A DNA stretch of 44,529 nucleotides. Source: an uncultured Clostridium sp. (GTDB lineage: Bacteria > Bacillota_I > Bacilli_A > RF39 > UBA660). The notes under the pieces are model-generated. The model was not told the DNA's origin. It searched no databases and worked only from the letters and a program-made list of their open reading frames with translations. Every line of letters starts with the position of its first letter. Within the stretch, counting starts at the first letter, position 1. The position numbers and the translations under genes are program-made. Where the stretch lies: contig CABUQZ010000014.1 of the NCBI GenBank assembly GCA_902493795.1, positions 1-44,529 of the forward strand, in the 5' to 3' direction. This document shows, in pieces, positions 1-8,276 of this stretch.

Positions 1-61
1 CTCGCTATAATCTGACTTGACTCTTAAAATAAATTACCTAAAAATAGGTAAAAATATTATA

Positions 62-96
62 TAGTAAATTGGAAATAAAGTCAGTTCAATTTACTA
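62..96. repeat. 10-bp inverted repeat upstream of corA-like gene
   Basis: TAGTAAATTG (62-71) is matched perfectly by CAATTTACTA (87-96), with 15 bases between the arms. The right arm overlaps the likely -35 box of the next promoter, so it could be an operator or, less likely, a DNA or RNA hairpin. No binding protein is known. Bases 1-61 hold no gene; they contain a lone TATAAT at 6-11 and a small hairpin (TTACCTA/TAGGTAA, 34-51). Confidence 0.5.
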
Positions 97-118
97 AACT
101 CATTATACGTGTTATAAT
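90..118 (+). promoter_or_regulatory. sigma-A promoter for corA-like gene
   Basis: TTTACT (90-95), a 17-base spacer and a perfect TATAAT (113-118). It lies 28 bases before the corA-like start codon. The -35 box matches TTGACA at 4 of 6 positions. Confidence 0.6.
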
Positions 119-145
119 TTTTTTTGTAATATAGGAAGTGATTTT

Positions 146-976
146 ATGCAGAAAGTAATATATTTAAAAGAAATACAAAAATATTCATCTTACTTAGATC
201 AAGGAGTTATCGATTATTTAAATGAAGATCAGACAGAAACATTTGAAAGTTTTAAAGAATTTAATATCGTTGCATTTGATTGGTATGATATTGATAAAAT
301 AAATAAAGATCCTAGTAAAATAATGATCTATATCGATAGAGATGATTTGTTTTTTATTTGTGAAAATGACGAGGCTTTTGAGATAGCTAGTAAATATTTT
401 GAAGTTAAAGAAACTAATGATACCTCACTTTATTATTTCTTTAAAAATTTATTTAAAGGTAGTACAAAGTATTTAGAAGATTTTGAAGATAAGATTTCTA
501 TGCTTGATGAATCGATCATCAAAGGAAAAAGTGAGAATACTCGTGAAAAAATTATTAGACTTAGAAGTCAAGTGTTAAGACTTAAGAAGTATTATGAACA
601 ATTTGATTTTATTTTCTCTGAGTTAACTTTAAATGATAATGATGTATTGTCTCATGACACTTTAAAGTATTTCAGAATATTAAAAAACCGTGCTAGAAGA
701 TTTATTACAATGGTTTCAAATGCTAAAGACTACTTAACTCAAGTAAGAGAGTCTTATCAAGCTCAGATAGATATTGAACAAAATCAAATAATGAAGTTCT
801 TTACTGTTATTACTACTATCTTTTTGCCACTTACCTTAATTGTCGGTTGGTATGGAATGAACTTAAAAATGCCAGAGTTTGAGTGGGATTTAGGATATTT
901 GTTTGTTATTGTTTTGTGTATTATTGTATGTCTTGGTTGGTATTTTATATTTAGAAAGAGAAAATGGTTTAAATAG
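146..976 (+). CDS. corA: CorA family divalent metal transporter
   Basis: Inner-membrane channel of the CorA family, expected to let Mg2+ (possibly Co2+ or Ni2+) into the cell. The signature YGMN is at residues 236-239, at the end of the first membrane segment (about 219-236); a second segment follows (251-270) and the protein ends in a basic tail, the standard CorA topology. Residues 100-215 are predicted long helices, the stalk region. At 276 residues it is shorter than the roughly 315 usual for CorA, with the reduction in the N-terminal cytoplasmic domain. The start ATG follows AGGAAGTGA. The gene is monocistronic, with its own promoter and a terminator overlapping the stop codon. The family is clear; the ion is not. 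Confidence 0.88.
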   Translation: MQKVIYLKEIQKYSSYLDQGVIDYLNEDQTETFESFKEFNIVAFDWYDIDKINKDPSKIMIYIDRDDLFFICENDEAFEIASKYFEVKETNDTSLYYFFKNLFKGSTKYLEDFEDKISMLDESIIKGKSENTREKIIRLRSQVLRLKKYYEQFDFIFSELTLNDNDVLSHDTLKYFRILKNRARRFITMVSNAKDYLTQVRESYQAQIDIEQNQIMKFFTVITTIFLPLTLIVGWYGMNLKMPEFEWDLGYLFVIVLCIIVCLGWYFIFRKRKWFK

Positions 977-996
977 CAATATTATGCTATTTTTTT
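971..996 (+). terminator. terminator of corA-like gene
   Basis: AAATAGCA (971-978) pairs with TGCTATTT (984-991), followed by a T run to 996. The left arm includes the stop codon. Confidence 0.75.
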
Positions 997-997
997 C

Positions 998-1026
998 TTG
1001 TTTAAATAAGTCTTATATTATATAAT
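998..1026 (+). promoter_or_regulatory. sigma-A promoter for trigger factor
   Basis: TTGTTT (998-1003), a 17-base spacer and a perfect TATAAT (1021-1026). The start codon is 23 bases further on, so the leader is only about 15 bases. Confidence 0.6.
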
Positions 1027-1049
1027 ATAGAAGAAATGTGGAGGTTATT

Positions 1050-2312
1050 ATGGCTAAGAAAAGTTATGAAAACGAAGTTTCTATCAAGATAGAAGGTAAA
1101 GAATGGACAGATGCTCTTGATAAAGCTTTTAAAGATAAAGTAAAAACTGTATCTGTTGATGGATTTAGAAAGGGTAAAGTTCCAAGAGACATATATGAAA
1201 AGAAATTTGGAAAAGAAAGTTTATATATGCCTGCTAGTGATTATGTTATCGATGAAGCATTCAAAAAAGCTCTTGATGAATCTAAATTAGTTCCAGTAGT
1301 TCAACCTAGTGTTGATTTAAAAAATGTCGATGATAATGGAATAAAATTTGTATTCAAAATAATTACTAAACCTGAAGTAAAAATTAAAAAATATAAAGGA
1401 TTAAATGTTAAACCTAGCGAAGTAAAAGTTACTAAAGAAGAAATTGAACATGAAATGGGTCATATTCTTGAAAGATACACTGAAACTCGTACTAAAGAAA
1501 GTGGAGAAGTAGCTAATAAAGATATTGCTATTATCGACTTTGAAGGATTTAAAGATGGAAAAGCTTTCGAAGGTGGAAAAGCTGAAAACTATGAACTTGA
1601 AATAGGAAGTAATACATTTGTTCCTGGATTTGAAGAACAATTAGTAGGAATGAAAGTTAATGAAGAAAAAGATATCGATATAACTTTCCCTAAAGATTAT
1701 GCATCAGAAGAATTAAAAGGTGCTAAAGTAGTATTCAAAGTTAAAGTTAATGAAGTTAAAGAAAAAGTTGAAAGAAAATTTGATAAAGAATTATTTGATG
1801 ATTTAGCAATAGAAGGTGTTGACTCTAAAAAATCTTTAGAAGAATATATTAAAAAAGATATTGCATCTCAAAAAGAAGCAGAAGTTGAAAATAAATATGT
1901 TGAAGACTTATTAGAAGCAGTATCTAAAAATGTTGAAGTTGATATTCCTGAACAAATGGTTGAAGAAGAAATCAACAGATTAATTGCTAGATTTGATGAT
2001 CAATTAAAAATGCAAGGAGCATCTTTAGATTTATACTATGAACTTTCTAAGACAAAAGAAGAAGATTTAAGAGCTCAAATGGAAAAGGAAGCATATAGTC
2101 ATGTACTTTACAGATTAGTTCTTGAAGAATTACAAGCAATTGAAAAAATCGAAGTAACTGATAAAGAAGTTGAAGAAGAAGTTGAAGATTTATCTAAAAA
2201 ATACAATGTTAAGAAAGATGAACTTGTTAAAGGATTTGGTGGACTTGACTTAATTAAGTATGATTTAGAAGTTAGAAAAGTAATTGAAAAATTAAAAGAA
2301 TACAATAAATAA
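1050..2312 (+). CDS. tig: trigger factor, ribosome-associated chaperone
   Basis: Binds the ribosome near the exit tunnel (protein L23) and shields nascent chains; it also has prolyl isomerase activity. The ribosome-binding signature GFRKGKVP is at residues 38-45. An FKBP-type isomerase domain follows at roughly 148-235 (IIDFEGFKDGKAFEGG, then the PGFEEQLVGM segment), and a helical, Lys/Glu-rich C-terminal domain fills the rest. At 420 residues it is slightly shorter than the usual 430. A reading frame also opens at GTG 1038, but GTGGAGGT at 1038-1045 is the ribosome site, so ATG 1050 is the chosen start. ClpX, often next to tig, is not in the window. Monocistronic, with promoter and terminator. 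Confidence 0.96.
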   Translation: MAKKSYENEVSIKIEGKEWTDALDKAFKDKVKTVSVDGFRKGKVPRDIYEKKFGKESLYMPASDYVIDEAFKKALDESKLVPVVQPSVDLKNVDDNGIKFVFKIITKPEVKIKKYKGLNVKPSEVKVTKEEIEHEMGHILERYTETRTKESGEVANKDIAIIDFEGFKDGKAFEGGKAENYELEIGSNTFVPGFEEQLVGMKVNEEKDIDITFPKDYASEELKGAKVVFKVKVNEVKEKVERKFDKELFDDLAIEGVDSKKSLEEYIKKDIASQKEAEVENKYVEDLLEAVSKNVEVDIPEQMVEEEINRLIARFDDQLKMQGASLDLYYELSKTKEEDLRAQMEKEAYSHVLYRLVLEELQAIEKIEVTDKEVEEEVEDLSKKYNVKKDELVKGFGGLDLIKYDLEVRKVIEKLKEYNK

Positions 2313-2315
2313 ATT

Positions 2316-2342
2316 AAAGCTACAAAATGTAGCTTTTTTTTT
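2316..2342 (+). terminator. terminator after tig
   Basis: AAAGCTACA and TGTAGCTTT form a 9-bp stem around a short loop, followed by a T run to 2342. Confidence 0.85.
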
Positions 2343-2388
2343 GTTCTAATTTATGATATATTATTAATAGAATAGAGGGTGTATTTAT

Positions 2389-3024
2389 ATGGAAAAAAAG
2401 AAAAAAGAAAAAAAACCAAAAATCGATTTTGAAAAGATAGATATTACAACAGCTACTGAAGATGACATAATTAATAGTGGATTGGGATATAATGTTAAAA
2501 GCGACGTAATTTGCTATTGTTTGATGGCACTTGTGTTTGTACTTATGCTTGTTCCACCAATTTTAAGAATAGTTATTCCAAAACCAATAACAAAAGAAAT
2601 AAGAAATATTGTTTATGGAAATATAGATTGTTATAAGACAATATCACGTGATGGATATGAAATATCAACTAAATTACTTGGAAATTACAGGGATGGTAAA
2701 TCTACTGATTTTACACTTGAGTATTCATTTAGAAAAATAAGAGAAGATGCACCTGATGATTATATTGTTTCTGAAATCAACGAACTTAATACAGTTGAAT
2801 TAAAGGGATTAAAAAAAGAAAAAGAAGACAATAAATATGTGTATAAGTTTGATTTTAAAAATCATTATGATGAATTAATAACTAATGATATAATAAAAAA
2901 TTATTCTTATGTTTATTCTGCTCAAGTATCTTATTTATCAAATAATGGATATTATTGTAGTAATAAAACTGAAACTGTTGAAGAAGAGGTTTATATTGAT
3001 TCTGGAGAAAAAGTTGAGGAATAG
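2389..3024 (+). CDS. single-span membrane protein of unknown function
   Basis: I do not recognise this 211-residue protein. It starts with a very basic stretch (Lys-rich, residues 1-12), then an acidic cytoplasmic segment, one membrane span (about 40-63) and an outside domain of about 145 residues. That domain is rich in beta-type sequence and charged residues and has two cysteines (in the NIDCYK and YYCSN segments) that could form a disulfide. By the positive-inside rule the C-terminal domain should lie outside. It precedes the phosphohexomutase by 16 bases, so the two are probably co-transcribed. ATG 2389 follows GAGGGTG. Confidence 0.7.
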   Translation: MEKKKKEKKPKIDFEKIDITTATEDDIINSGLGYNVKSDVICYCLMALVFVLMLVPPILRIVIPKPITKEIRNIVYGNIDCYKTISRDGYEISTKLLGNYRDGKSTDFTLEYSFRKIREDAPDDYIVSEINELNTVELKGLKKEKEDNKYVYKFDFKNHYDELITNDIIKNYSYVYSAQVSYLSNNGYYCSNKTETVEEEVYIDSGEKVEE

Positions 3025-3040
3025 TTAGGGGGAATATTTA

Positions 3041-4423
3041 GTGTCTTTAGAAGATAAAATATCAAAAATTAATAAATATATATTTAGAGGTTATGACATA
3101 AGAGGGGTGTATCCTACTGATTTAAATGAAGATGTTTCATATATAATTGGTAAGAGTTTTGGAACTTATGTTAGAAGACTTGGACATTTTACAGCAGTTG
3201 TAGGAAGAGATAATAGATATTCTTCAGATTTACTTGCTGAATCACTTATAAAAGGTATTTTAGATACAGGTGTTAATGTAATTGATTTGGGATTATGTAC
3301 AACACCAATGTATTATTATGCTTGTATTAAACTTAAAAATCCTACTGGTATTATGGTAACTGCAAGTCATAATCCTAAAGATGATAATGGATATAAGTTT
3401 GCTTTTGATGATAGAGGAAATGCAAGAGGAGAAATGATTGAAGAATTTAGAGATTTTACTTTTAAAGGTGATTTCGATGATGGAAGTGGTCTTCTTGCAA
3501 AATATAATATTAGAAATGAATACATTGATTTATTTAAAAAGTCATTAGATTTTGGAGATAGAAGATTAAAAGTAGTTATTGATTTAGGTAATGGTACTAC
3601 TTCTTGTATTGCTAAAGAACTTTATAATTTATTTCCAATTGACGTTGATGTTTTGTTTGGGGAAAGCGATCCAACATTTCCTAATCATCATCCAGATCCT
3701 TGTGTTGAAGAAAACCTAACAGCACTTAAGAAAAGAGTTTTAGAAACTCATGCTGATTTAGGTCTTGGTTTTGATGGAGATGGAGATAGACTTGGAGTAG
3801 TAGATGAATGTGGTAACTATATAGCAACTGATAAGTATATGATTATCATAATTAGAGATATTATCGATAAAGTTACAAAGAAAGAATTTTTGTACGACGT
3901 TAAATGCTCTAAATCTTTATCTGATGAGATAACTCGTCTTGGAGGAAAAGGAATTTGTTATAGAACTGGTAACTCTTATACAAAAGCTAAAGTAAGAGAT
4001 GACGATTTGCCTTTTGGTGGAGAACTTTCTGGACACGTTTACTTTAATGATAAATGGCCTTGTTTTGATTCAGGGTTATATGCTGGATTAAGACTTATCG
4101 AAATACTTTCTAAAACAGATAAAAAGACAAGTGAATTACTAAGTGGAATAAATAAATATTATTCAACACCTGAACTTAAATTTCATTCAAGTGATGATAA
4201 AAAGTTTGGTGTAGTAGATAAAATTAAACAATATGCATTGTCTAAACAATATGATGTTTTAGATATTGATGGAGTAAGAGTTACATTTGATTATGGATGG
4301 GCTCTTGTAAGATGCAGTAATACAGGTCCAAATATAACTGCTAGATTTGAAGCAGATAGTGAAGAAAAATTAAATGAAATAAAAGACGAATTTATTGAAC
4401 AAATAAATAAATACAATATTTAG
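3041..4423 (+). CDS. manB: phosphomannomutase/phosphoglucomutase
   Basis: Alpha-D-phosphohexomutase that moves phosphate between C1 and C6 of a hexose, supplying mannose-1-P or glucose-1-P for glycan precursors. All family landmarks are visible in 460 residues: the phosphoserine loop TASHNPKD with catalytic Ser109, the metal loop DGDGDR at 245-250, and the sugar-specificity loop GGELSGH at 326-332. The phosphate-contact domain is at the C terminus (SNTGPNITARFE). GGELSGH with this architecture resembles dual PMM/PGM enzymes more than GlmM, so the manB symbol is tentative. The start is GTG 3041 after AGGGGGAA. It sits between two small unknown genes in what looks like one transcription unit. 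Confidence 0.9.
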   Translation: MSLEDKISKINKYIFRGYDIRGVYPTDLNEDVSYIIGKSFGTYVRRLGHFTAVVGRDNRYSSDLLAESLIKGILDTGVNVIDLGLCTTPMYYYACIKLKNPTGIMVTASHNPKDDNGYKFAFDDRGNARGEMIEEFRDFTFKGDFDDGSGLLAKYNIRNEYIDLFKKSLDFGDRRLKVVIDLGNGTTSCIAKELYNLFPIDVDVLFGESDPTFPNHHPDPCVEENLTALKKRVLETHADLGLGFDGDGDRLGVVDECGNYIATDKYMIIIIRDIIDKVTKKEFLYDVKCSKSLSDEITRLGGKGICYRTGNSYTKAKVRDDDLPFGGELSGHVYFNDKWPCFDSGLYAGLRLIEILSKTDKKTSELLSGINKYYSTPELKFHSSDDKKFGVVDKIKQYALSKQYDVLDIDGVRVTFDYGWALVRCSNTGPNITARFEADSEEKLNEIKDEFIEQINKYNI

Positions 4424-4440
4424 TTTTTTCGAGGTGGATT

Positions 4441-4794
4441 ATGGATTTAATAGAGCATTATACTAAAGTAAGTAGAGAAGAAGCTTTAAAAAATAAGACA
4501 ATAAGAGATTTTAATGATAGTGTTGATAGAGAGCTTTGGAAAATTGAACATTTTAGAGCTAATACTAAAGTTATAAATAGAATACTGCATCCTTATACCA
4601 CAGTAAGAAATAATATAAGATATACTAGATTAACAAAAATAAGAAATGAATTTGAAGCTTTCCTTGATTCTAGTATTTTGCTATACGAAAAAGAAGGAAA
4701 TGGTAATTTAATAGAAGATTTAGAAAGTGCATCAAAGTATTACAAACCAATGTTTATAGAAAAATATGTTAAATCTAAGAAACTAATAAAATAA
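4441..4794 (+). CDS. small helical protein of unknown function
   Basis: 117 residues, not recognised. It is predicted almost entirely helical and highly charged, with no signal peptide, membrane span or cysteine, so probably a soluble cytoplasmic protein. It is basic overall. It lies 17 bases after the phosphohexomutase with its own ribosome site (GAGGTGG) and is followed by a strong terminator, so it is the last gene of that unit. No motif suggests a function. Confidence 0.65.
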   Translation: MDLIEHYTKVSREEALKNKTIRDFNDSVDRELWKIEHFRANTKVINRILHPYTTVRNNIRYTRLTKIRNEFEAFLDSSILLYEKEGNGNLIEDLESASKYYKPMFIEKYVKSKKLIK

Positions 4795-4803
4795 TTTGTA
4801 AAG

Positions 4804-4841
4804 AAAACTCAATTTTGATTATCCTTAATTGAGTTTTTTTT
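4804..4841 (+). terminator. terminator of the phosphohexomutase unit
   Basis: AAAACTCAATT (4804-4814) pairs with AATTGAGTTTT (4827-4837), 12-base loop, followed by T residues. A TATAAT at 4857-4862 just downstream is the probable -10 box of the next gene; its -35 box falls in the T run and is poor. Confidence 0.85.
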
Positions 4842-4907
4842 CTTATTGATTTACAATATAATAGTAATAAAGTATTTCAATTTTGAATTATTTTGGAAAG
4901 GATTTTT

Positions 4908-7430
4908 ATGTTAGAACTAAAAAGTATTAATAAGACTTATAAGTCTATTAAAACAACTAGTACTGAAGCATTAAAGAATGTTAATCTTAATTTTGGAAAA
5001 AGTGGTCTTACTTTTATACTTGGTAAAAGTGGAAGTGGTAAGAGTACTCTTTTAAACATTTTAGGAGGTTTGGATACTCCAACTAGTGGGGAAATAGTAT
5101 TTAAAGGAAAAAGTTTTAAAGATTTTAAAGGTCGTGATTATGATTCATATAGAAATACTTCTATTGGATTTGTTTTTCAAGAATATAACTTAATAGAAAA
5201 ATATAATGTATTTGATAATGTTTCTTATGCTCTAAAACTTCAGACTGCAAAAATTGATGAAAATTTAGTGTTAGATGTTTTAGATAAAGTTGGGTTAAAA
5301 GATCTTGCTAAAAGAAAAGTTAATGAGCTTTCTGGAGGACAAAAACAGCGTGTTGCAATTGCAAGAGCACTAGTTAAAAATCCAAGTATAATTCTAGCAG
5401 ATGAACCAACTGGTAATCTAGATAGTGAAAACTCTAAAATGATATTTGAAATACTTAAAAACCTTTCACAAGAAAGATTAGTTATTGTAGTATCACATGA
5501 TGAAGAATGCACAAGTTTTTATGGAGATCGAATAATAGAATTACAAGATGGAGTAGTTATAAGAGATACTAATCCTAATATAGTAAATGATGATAGCTCT
5601 TACACATTAAAGAAGAATCATTTGCCATTTAAAGAAGCACTTAGATTTTCCATAAAAAATTTATTTGGACATAAAGTAAAACTAGTGCTATCAATAATAC
5701 TTATATCATTTGCTCTTTCGTTTTTAGGGCTTTCTGTTATGCAAAACTATTTAAAAGTAGATAGTGAATCAAAAAGAATGATTGAAGACTTTGACATAAA
5801 ATATTTAAATATTTGGAAGCTAACAAAAGAAGATTGTGGATTTTTGGGTAGAGGTTATAGTATAAATTGTTCAAATCATGATGATATAACTGATGATGAT
5901 TATCAAAAGTTAACTAAAGAAAAAAATACAAAAGTTCAAAAAGGATACTTTTTAAATGGTCTTAATTATCACATTATCGGTTTAGAAAGAAATTTTACTG
6001 AGGAAGAAAATTCTGATAAAATTGGTTATTATTATTCAGAATATGAATATGTAAGATCTTTTAGTGAGTTAGATAGTATGGATTTTAATTTTAAACTTAT
6101 AGGAAGAAAGCCAGAAAACTATAATGAAATAGTAATTATAAAACCAGCAGCAGATTTTCTAATTAAATATGGTTATACTTTATATAGTGAAGATGGTGAA
6201 GAAATAATTTATAAACCAACTAGCTACGAAGAAATTGTAAATGACCAAAAAGAACTTAAGTTTGGATACACAAAAATTAAAATAGTAGGAATAATAGATG
6301 ATGATTTAAAAGAGTTTGAACCACTAAAAAATATCTCTTCAAATGAATTACGTACGACAAAAGATGAAAAAATATTAAAATTAAAAGAAAAATATGATAC
6401 CCTTTACCCAGTAGAATATTATGCTCTTTCTGGGTTTAAGGATGGTATTGATTTAAAAATACCAAAGCAAAATAGAGTGTCAGTTGATGATTATAGTGTG
6501 GATTTAAAAGTTATTAATGATAAAGAAATTTATACAAAAAATGGTTTACAAAGTAACATTAATTTAACTGAAAATGATGTAGTTATTAATATTGAATATT
6601 TAGATAAAATAACAAATAATGATTTTACTAAAGAAATCAATGAATACATAATAACAGGTTTAGAAAATAATACAGCTAATAGTAAAGAATTTTATAAAGA
6701 GGAATTTATCAAAGATTATTTAAATAAAAATAAGCTAGATGTTCAAGTGATTTTTTCTATTGATAATTATGGAAATAAAAAGCAAAAACTTTTAAATGTT
6801 GTAGGAATAACAGAAGATGATGTTTTCTACTCAAATGAAAAGCTATTAGATGAATATAGTGATGATAGATATAGATTTTTCTTGTATGTTTTAACTAAAG
6901 ATATAGATAATTATGATGATTATTTTGAAGAATATCCTTTAGATAGAGCGCAATTTGTTTCTGATTCTAATTTGCTTCATGTGATTGCATATCAAAGTTC
7001 TACTATGCAGTCACTTTCAAAATACATATTAATTATAAGTCTTGTATTTTCGCTTTTTGCAATACTTTTACTATTTAACTTTATAGGTTTATCAATTACA
7101 GATAATAAAAAAGAAATAGGGGTATTAAGAGCTCTTGGTACTACTAAGAAAGATATATCAAAAATATATTCAATACAAGGATTATTAGTTGGATTAGTAT
7201 CTTATATTATTTCACTTTTCTTAACATATTATTATGCAATAGGAGAAAACAACGTTATATTTAATAGCGAAAATACATCAAGTATATTTAGAATAAATCT
7301 TGTTGGACTTACTTCTCAAAGTATCTTAATAATGTTTGTTTTTATGGTTATAGTAGTTCTGTTATCAGCTTTAAGCGTATCTTTTAAAGTCTCAAAGATG
7401 AAACCAATTGATGCTATTAATAATAAGTAA
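4908..7430 (+). CDS. fused ABC ATPase-permease (MacB/FtsX type)
   Basis: One polypeptide of 840 residues with an N-terminal ABC ATPase and a C-terminal FtsX-like permease. ATPase landmarks: Walker A GKSGSGKST at 39-47, signature LSGGQ at 141-145, Walker B IILADE at 161-166, then EPTGNLDS typical of the LolD/MacB class. The permease has one span at about residues 255-275, a very long external region of roughly 420 residues, then three spans near 695-725, 745-770 and 800-825. MacB-type proteins use ATP to drive work outside the membrane (peptide, lipoprotein or antibiotic handling) rather than classic transport; the substrate here is unknown. No membrane-fusion partner or two-component system is adjacent. 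The frame opens at TTG 4893, but GGAAAGGA at 4895-4902 is the ribosome site for ATG 4908. Confidence 0.9.
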   Translation: MLELKSINKTYKSIKTTSTEALKNVNLNFGKSGLTFILGKSGSGKSTLLNILGGLDTPTSGEIVFKGKSFKDFKGRDYDSYRNTSIGFVFQEYNLIEKYNVFDNVSYALKLQTAKIDENLVLDVLDKVGLKDLAKRKVNELSGGQKQRVAIARALVKNPSIILADEPTGNLDSENSKMIFEILKNLSQERLVIVVSHDEECTSFYGDRIIELQDGVVIRDTNPNIVNDDSSYTLKKNHLPFKEALRFSIKNLFGHKVKLVLSIILISFALSFLGLSVMQNYLKVDSESKRMIEDFDIKYLNIWKLTKEDCGFLGRGYSINCSNHDDITDDDYQKLTKEKNTKVQKGYFLNGLNYHIIGLERNFTEEENSDKIGYYYSEYEYVRSFSELDSMDFNFKLIGRKPENYNEIVIIKPAADFLIKYGYTLYSEDGEEIIYKPTSYEEIVNDQKELKFGYTKIKIVGIIDDDLKEFEPLKNISSNELRTTKDEKILKLKEKYDTLYPVEYYALSGFKDGIDLKIPKQNRVSVDDYSVDLKVINDKEIYTKNGLQSNINLTENDVVINIEYLDKITNNDFTKEINEYIITGLENNTANSKEFYKEEFIKDYLNKNKLDVQVIFSIDNYGNKKQKLLNVVGITEDDVFYSNEKLLDEYSDDRYRFFLYVLTKDIDNYDDYFEEYPLDRAQFVSDSNLLHVIAYQSSTMQSLSKYILIISLVFSLFAILLLFNFIGLSITDNKKEIGVLRALGTTKKDISKIYSIQGLLVGLVSYIISLFLTYYYAIGENNVIFNSENTSSIFRINLVGLTSQSILIMFVFMVIVVLLSALSVSFKVSKMKPIDAINNK

Positions 7431-7441
7431 AATATAGTTAT

Positions 7442-7473
7442 AAGATTGATATTTTTATCAGTCTTTTTCTTTG
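7442..7473 (+). terminator. terminator after ABC gene
   Basis: AAGATTGATA (7442-7451) pairs with TATCAGTCTT (7456-7465), ten pairs including one G-T, TTTT loop and a T-rich tail. Confidence 0.75.
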
Positions 7474-7499
7474 TAATTATGTAATATAAAGAAAAATAT

Positions 7500-7527
7500 T
7501 TTACTTAAGTCTTTTTTTTGTTATAAT
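7500..7527 (+). promoter_or_regulatory. sigma-A promoter for yebC-gpsA
   Basis: TTTACT (7500-7505), 16-base spacer and perfect TATAAT (7522-7527), 26 bases before the yebC start. Confidence 0.5.
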
Positions 7528-7553
7528 ATATGTGATTAAAGGAAGGTGCAATT

Positions 7554-8276
7554 ATGAGTGGACATTCAAAATGGGCAACAATTCATAGAAAAAAAGGTGA
7601 ATTAGATGCACAAAGAGGAAAAATATTTCAAAAAATAGCAAAAGAAATAATGATAGCAGCTAAGGGAACAAATGGGGACCCTAACGATAATCCAGGACTT
7701 CGTGCTGTTATTGAAAAGGCAAGAAGTAATAATATGCCTAAAGATAATATTGATAAAGCAATCCAAAAAGCTATTGGTGGAGCTGGTGGAGAAGAATATG
7801 ATTCAATAAGATACGAAGGATATGCAAGTGGTGGGGTTGCAGTTATGATTGACTGTTTAACTGATAATAGAAATAGAACTGCTATGCTTGTTCGTAGTAC
7901 ACTTACTAAAAAAGGTGGAAACTTAGGTACTGATGGATCTGTTTCATATTTATTCGAAAGAAAAGGTGTTATTGTAATAGATAAGACAGTTGATGAAGAT
8001 ACTGTTATGATGGTTGCTTTAGATAATGGAGCACTTGATGTTATTGTTAATGATGACACTTATGAAATATATACTGGAGCTAATGATTTCTTAAAAGTAA
8101 AAGATGCTTTAGCAGAAATTGGTGTTAAAGACTTTATCACAAGTGAAATTACTTTTGTTCCTAATAATTATATTCCAGTTGACGATGAGACTACTGAAAA
8201 GAATCTTGAGTTAATTGATATGTTAGAAGATATAGATGACGTTCAAAATGTTTACCACAATATGGAGGTGAAATAG
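7554..8276 (+). CDS. yebC: YebC/PmpR family regulator (TACO1-like)
   Basis: Cytoplasmic protein of 240 residues, the normal family length. It begins with the near-invariant MSGHSKWATIHRKK and carries the later conserved segments NNMPKDNIDKAI and YEGYASGGVA. Family members have been described both as DNA-binding transcription regulators and, more recently, as translation factors that help ribosomes through proline stretches; the sequence cannot decide which applies. The start follows AAAGGAAGGTG. Its stop codon shares one base with the GTG start of gpsA, so the two are translationally coupled. Confidence 0.95.
   Translation: MSGHSKWATIHRKKGELDAQRGKIFQKIAKEIMIAAKGTNGDPNDNPGLRAVIEKARSNNMPKDNIDKAIQKAIGGAGGEEYDSIRYEGYASGGVAVMIDCLTDNRNRTAMLVRSTLTKKGGNLGTDGSVSYLFERKGVIVIDKTVDEDTVMMVALDNGALDVIVNDDTYEIYTGANDFLKVKDALAEIGVKDFITSEITFVPNNYIPVDDETTEKNLELIDMLEDIDDVQNVYHNMEVK

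Noticed and set aside
34..51. Small hairpin TTACCTA/TAGGTAA as a terminator
   Set aside because: On the plus strand no T run follows; on the minus strand no gene reads toward it.
1038..1049. GTG 1038 as trigger factor start
   Set aside because: It would place the start inside the ribosome site GTGGAGGT and add four residues not seen in the family.
7628..8059. 143-codon open frame on the minus strand inside yebC
   Set aside because: It mirrors the conserved yebC frame, has no ribosome site, and its translation is low-complexity Ser/Leu/Ile.
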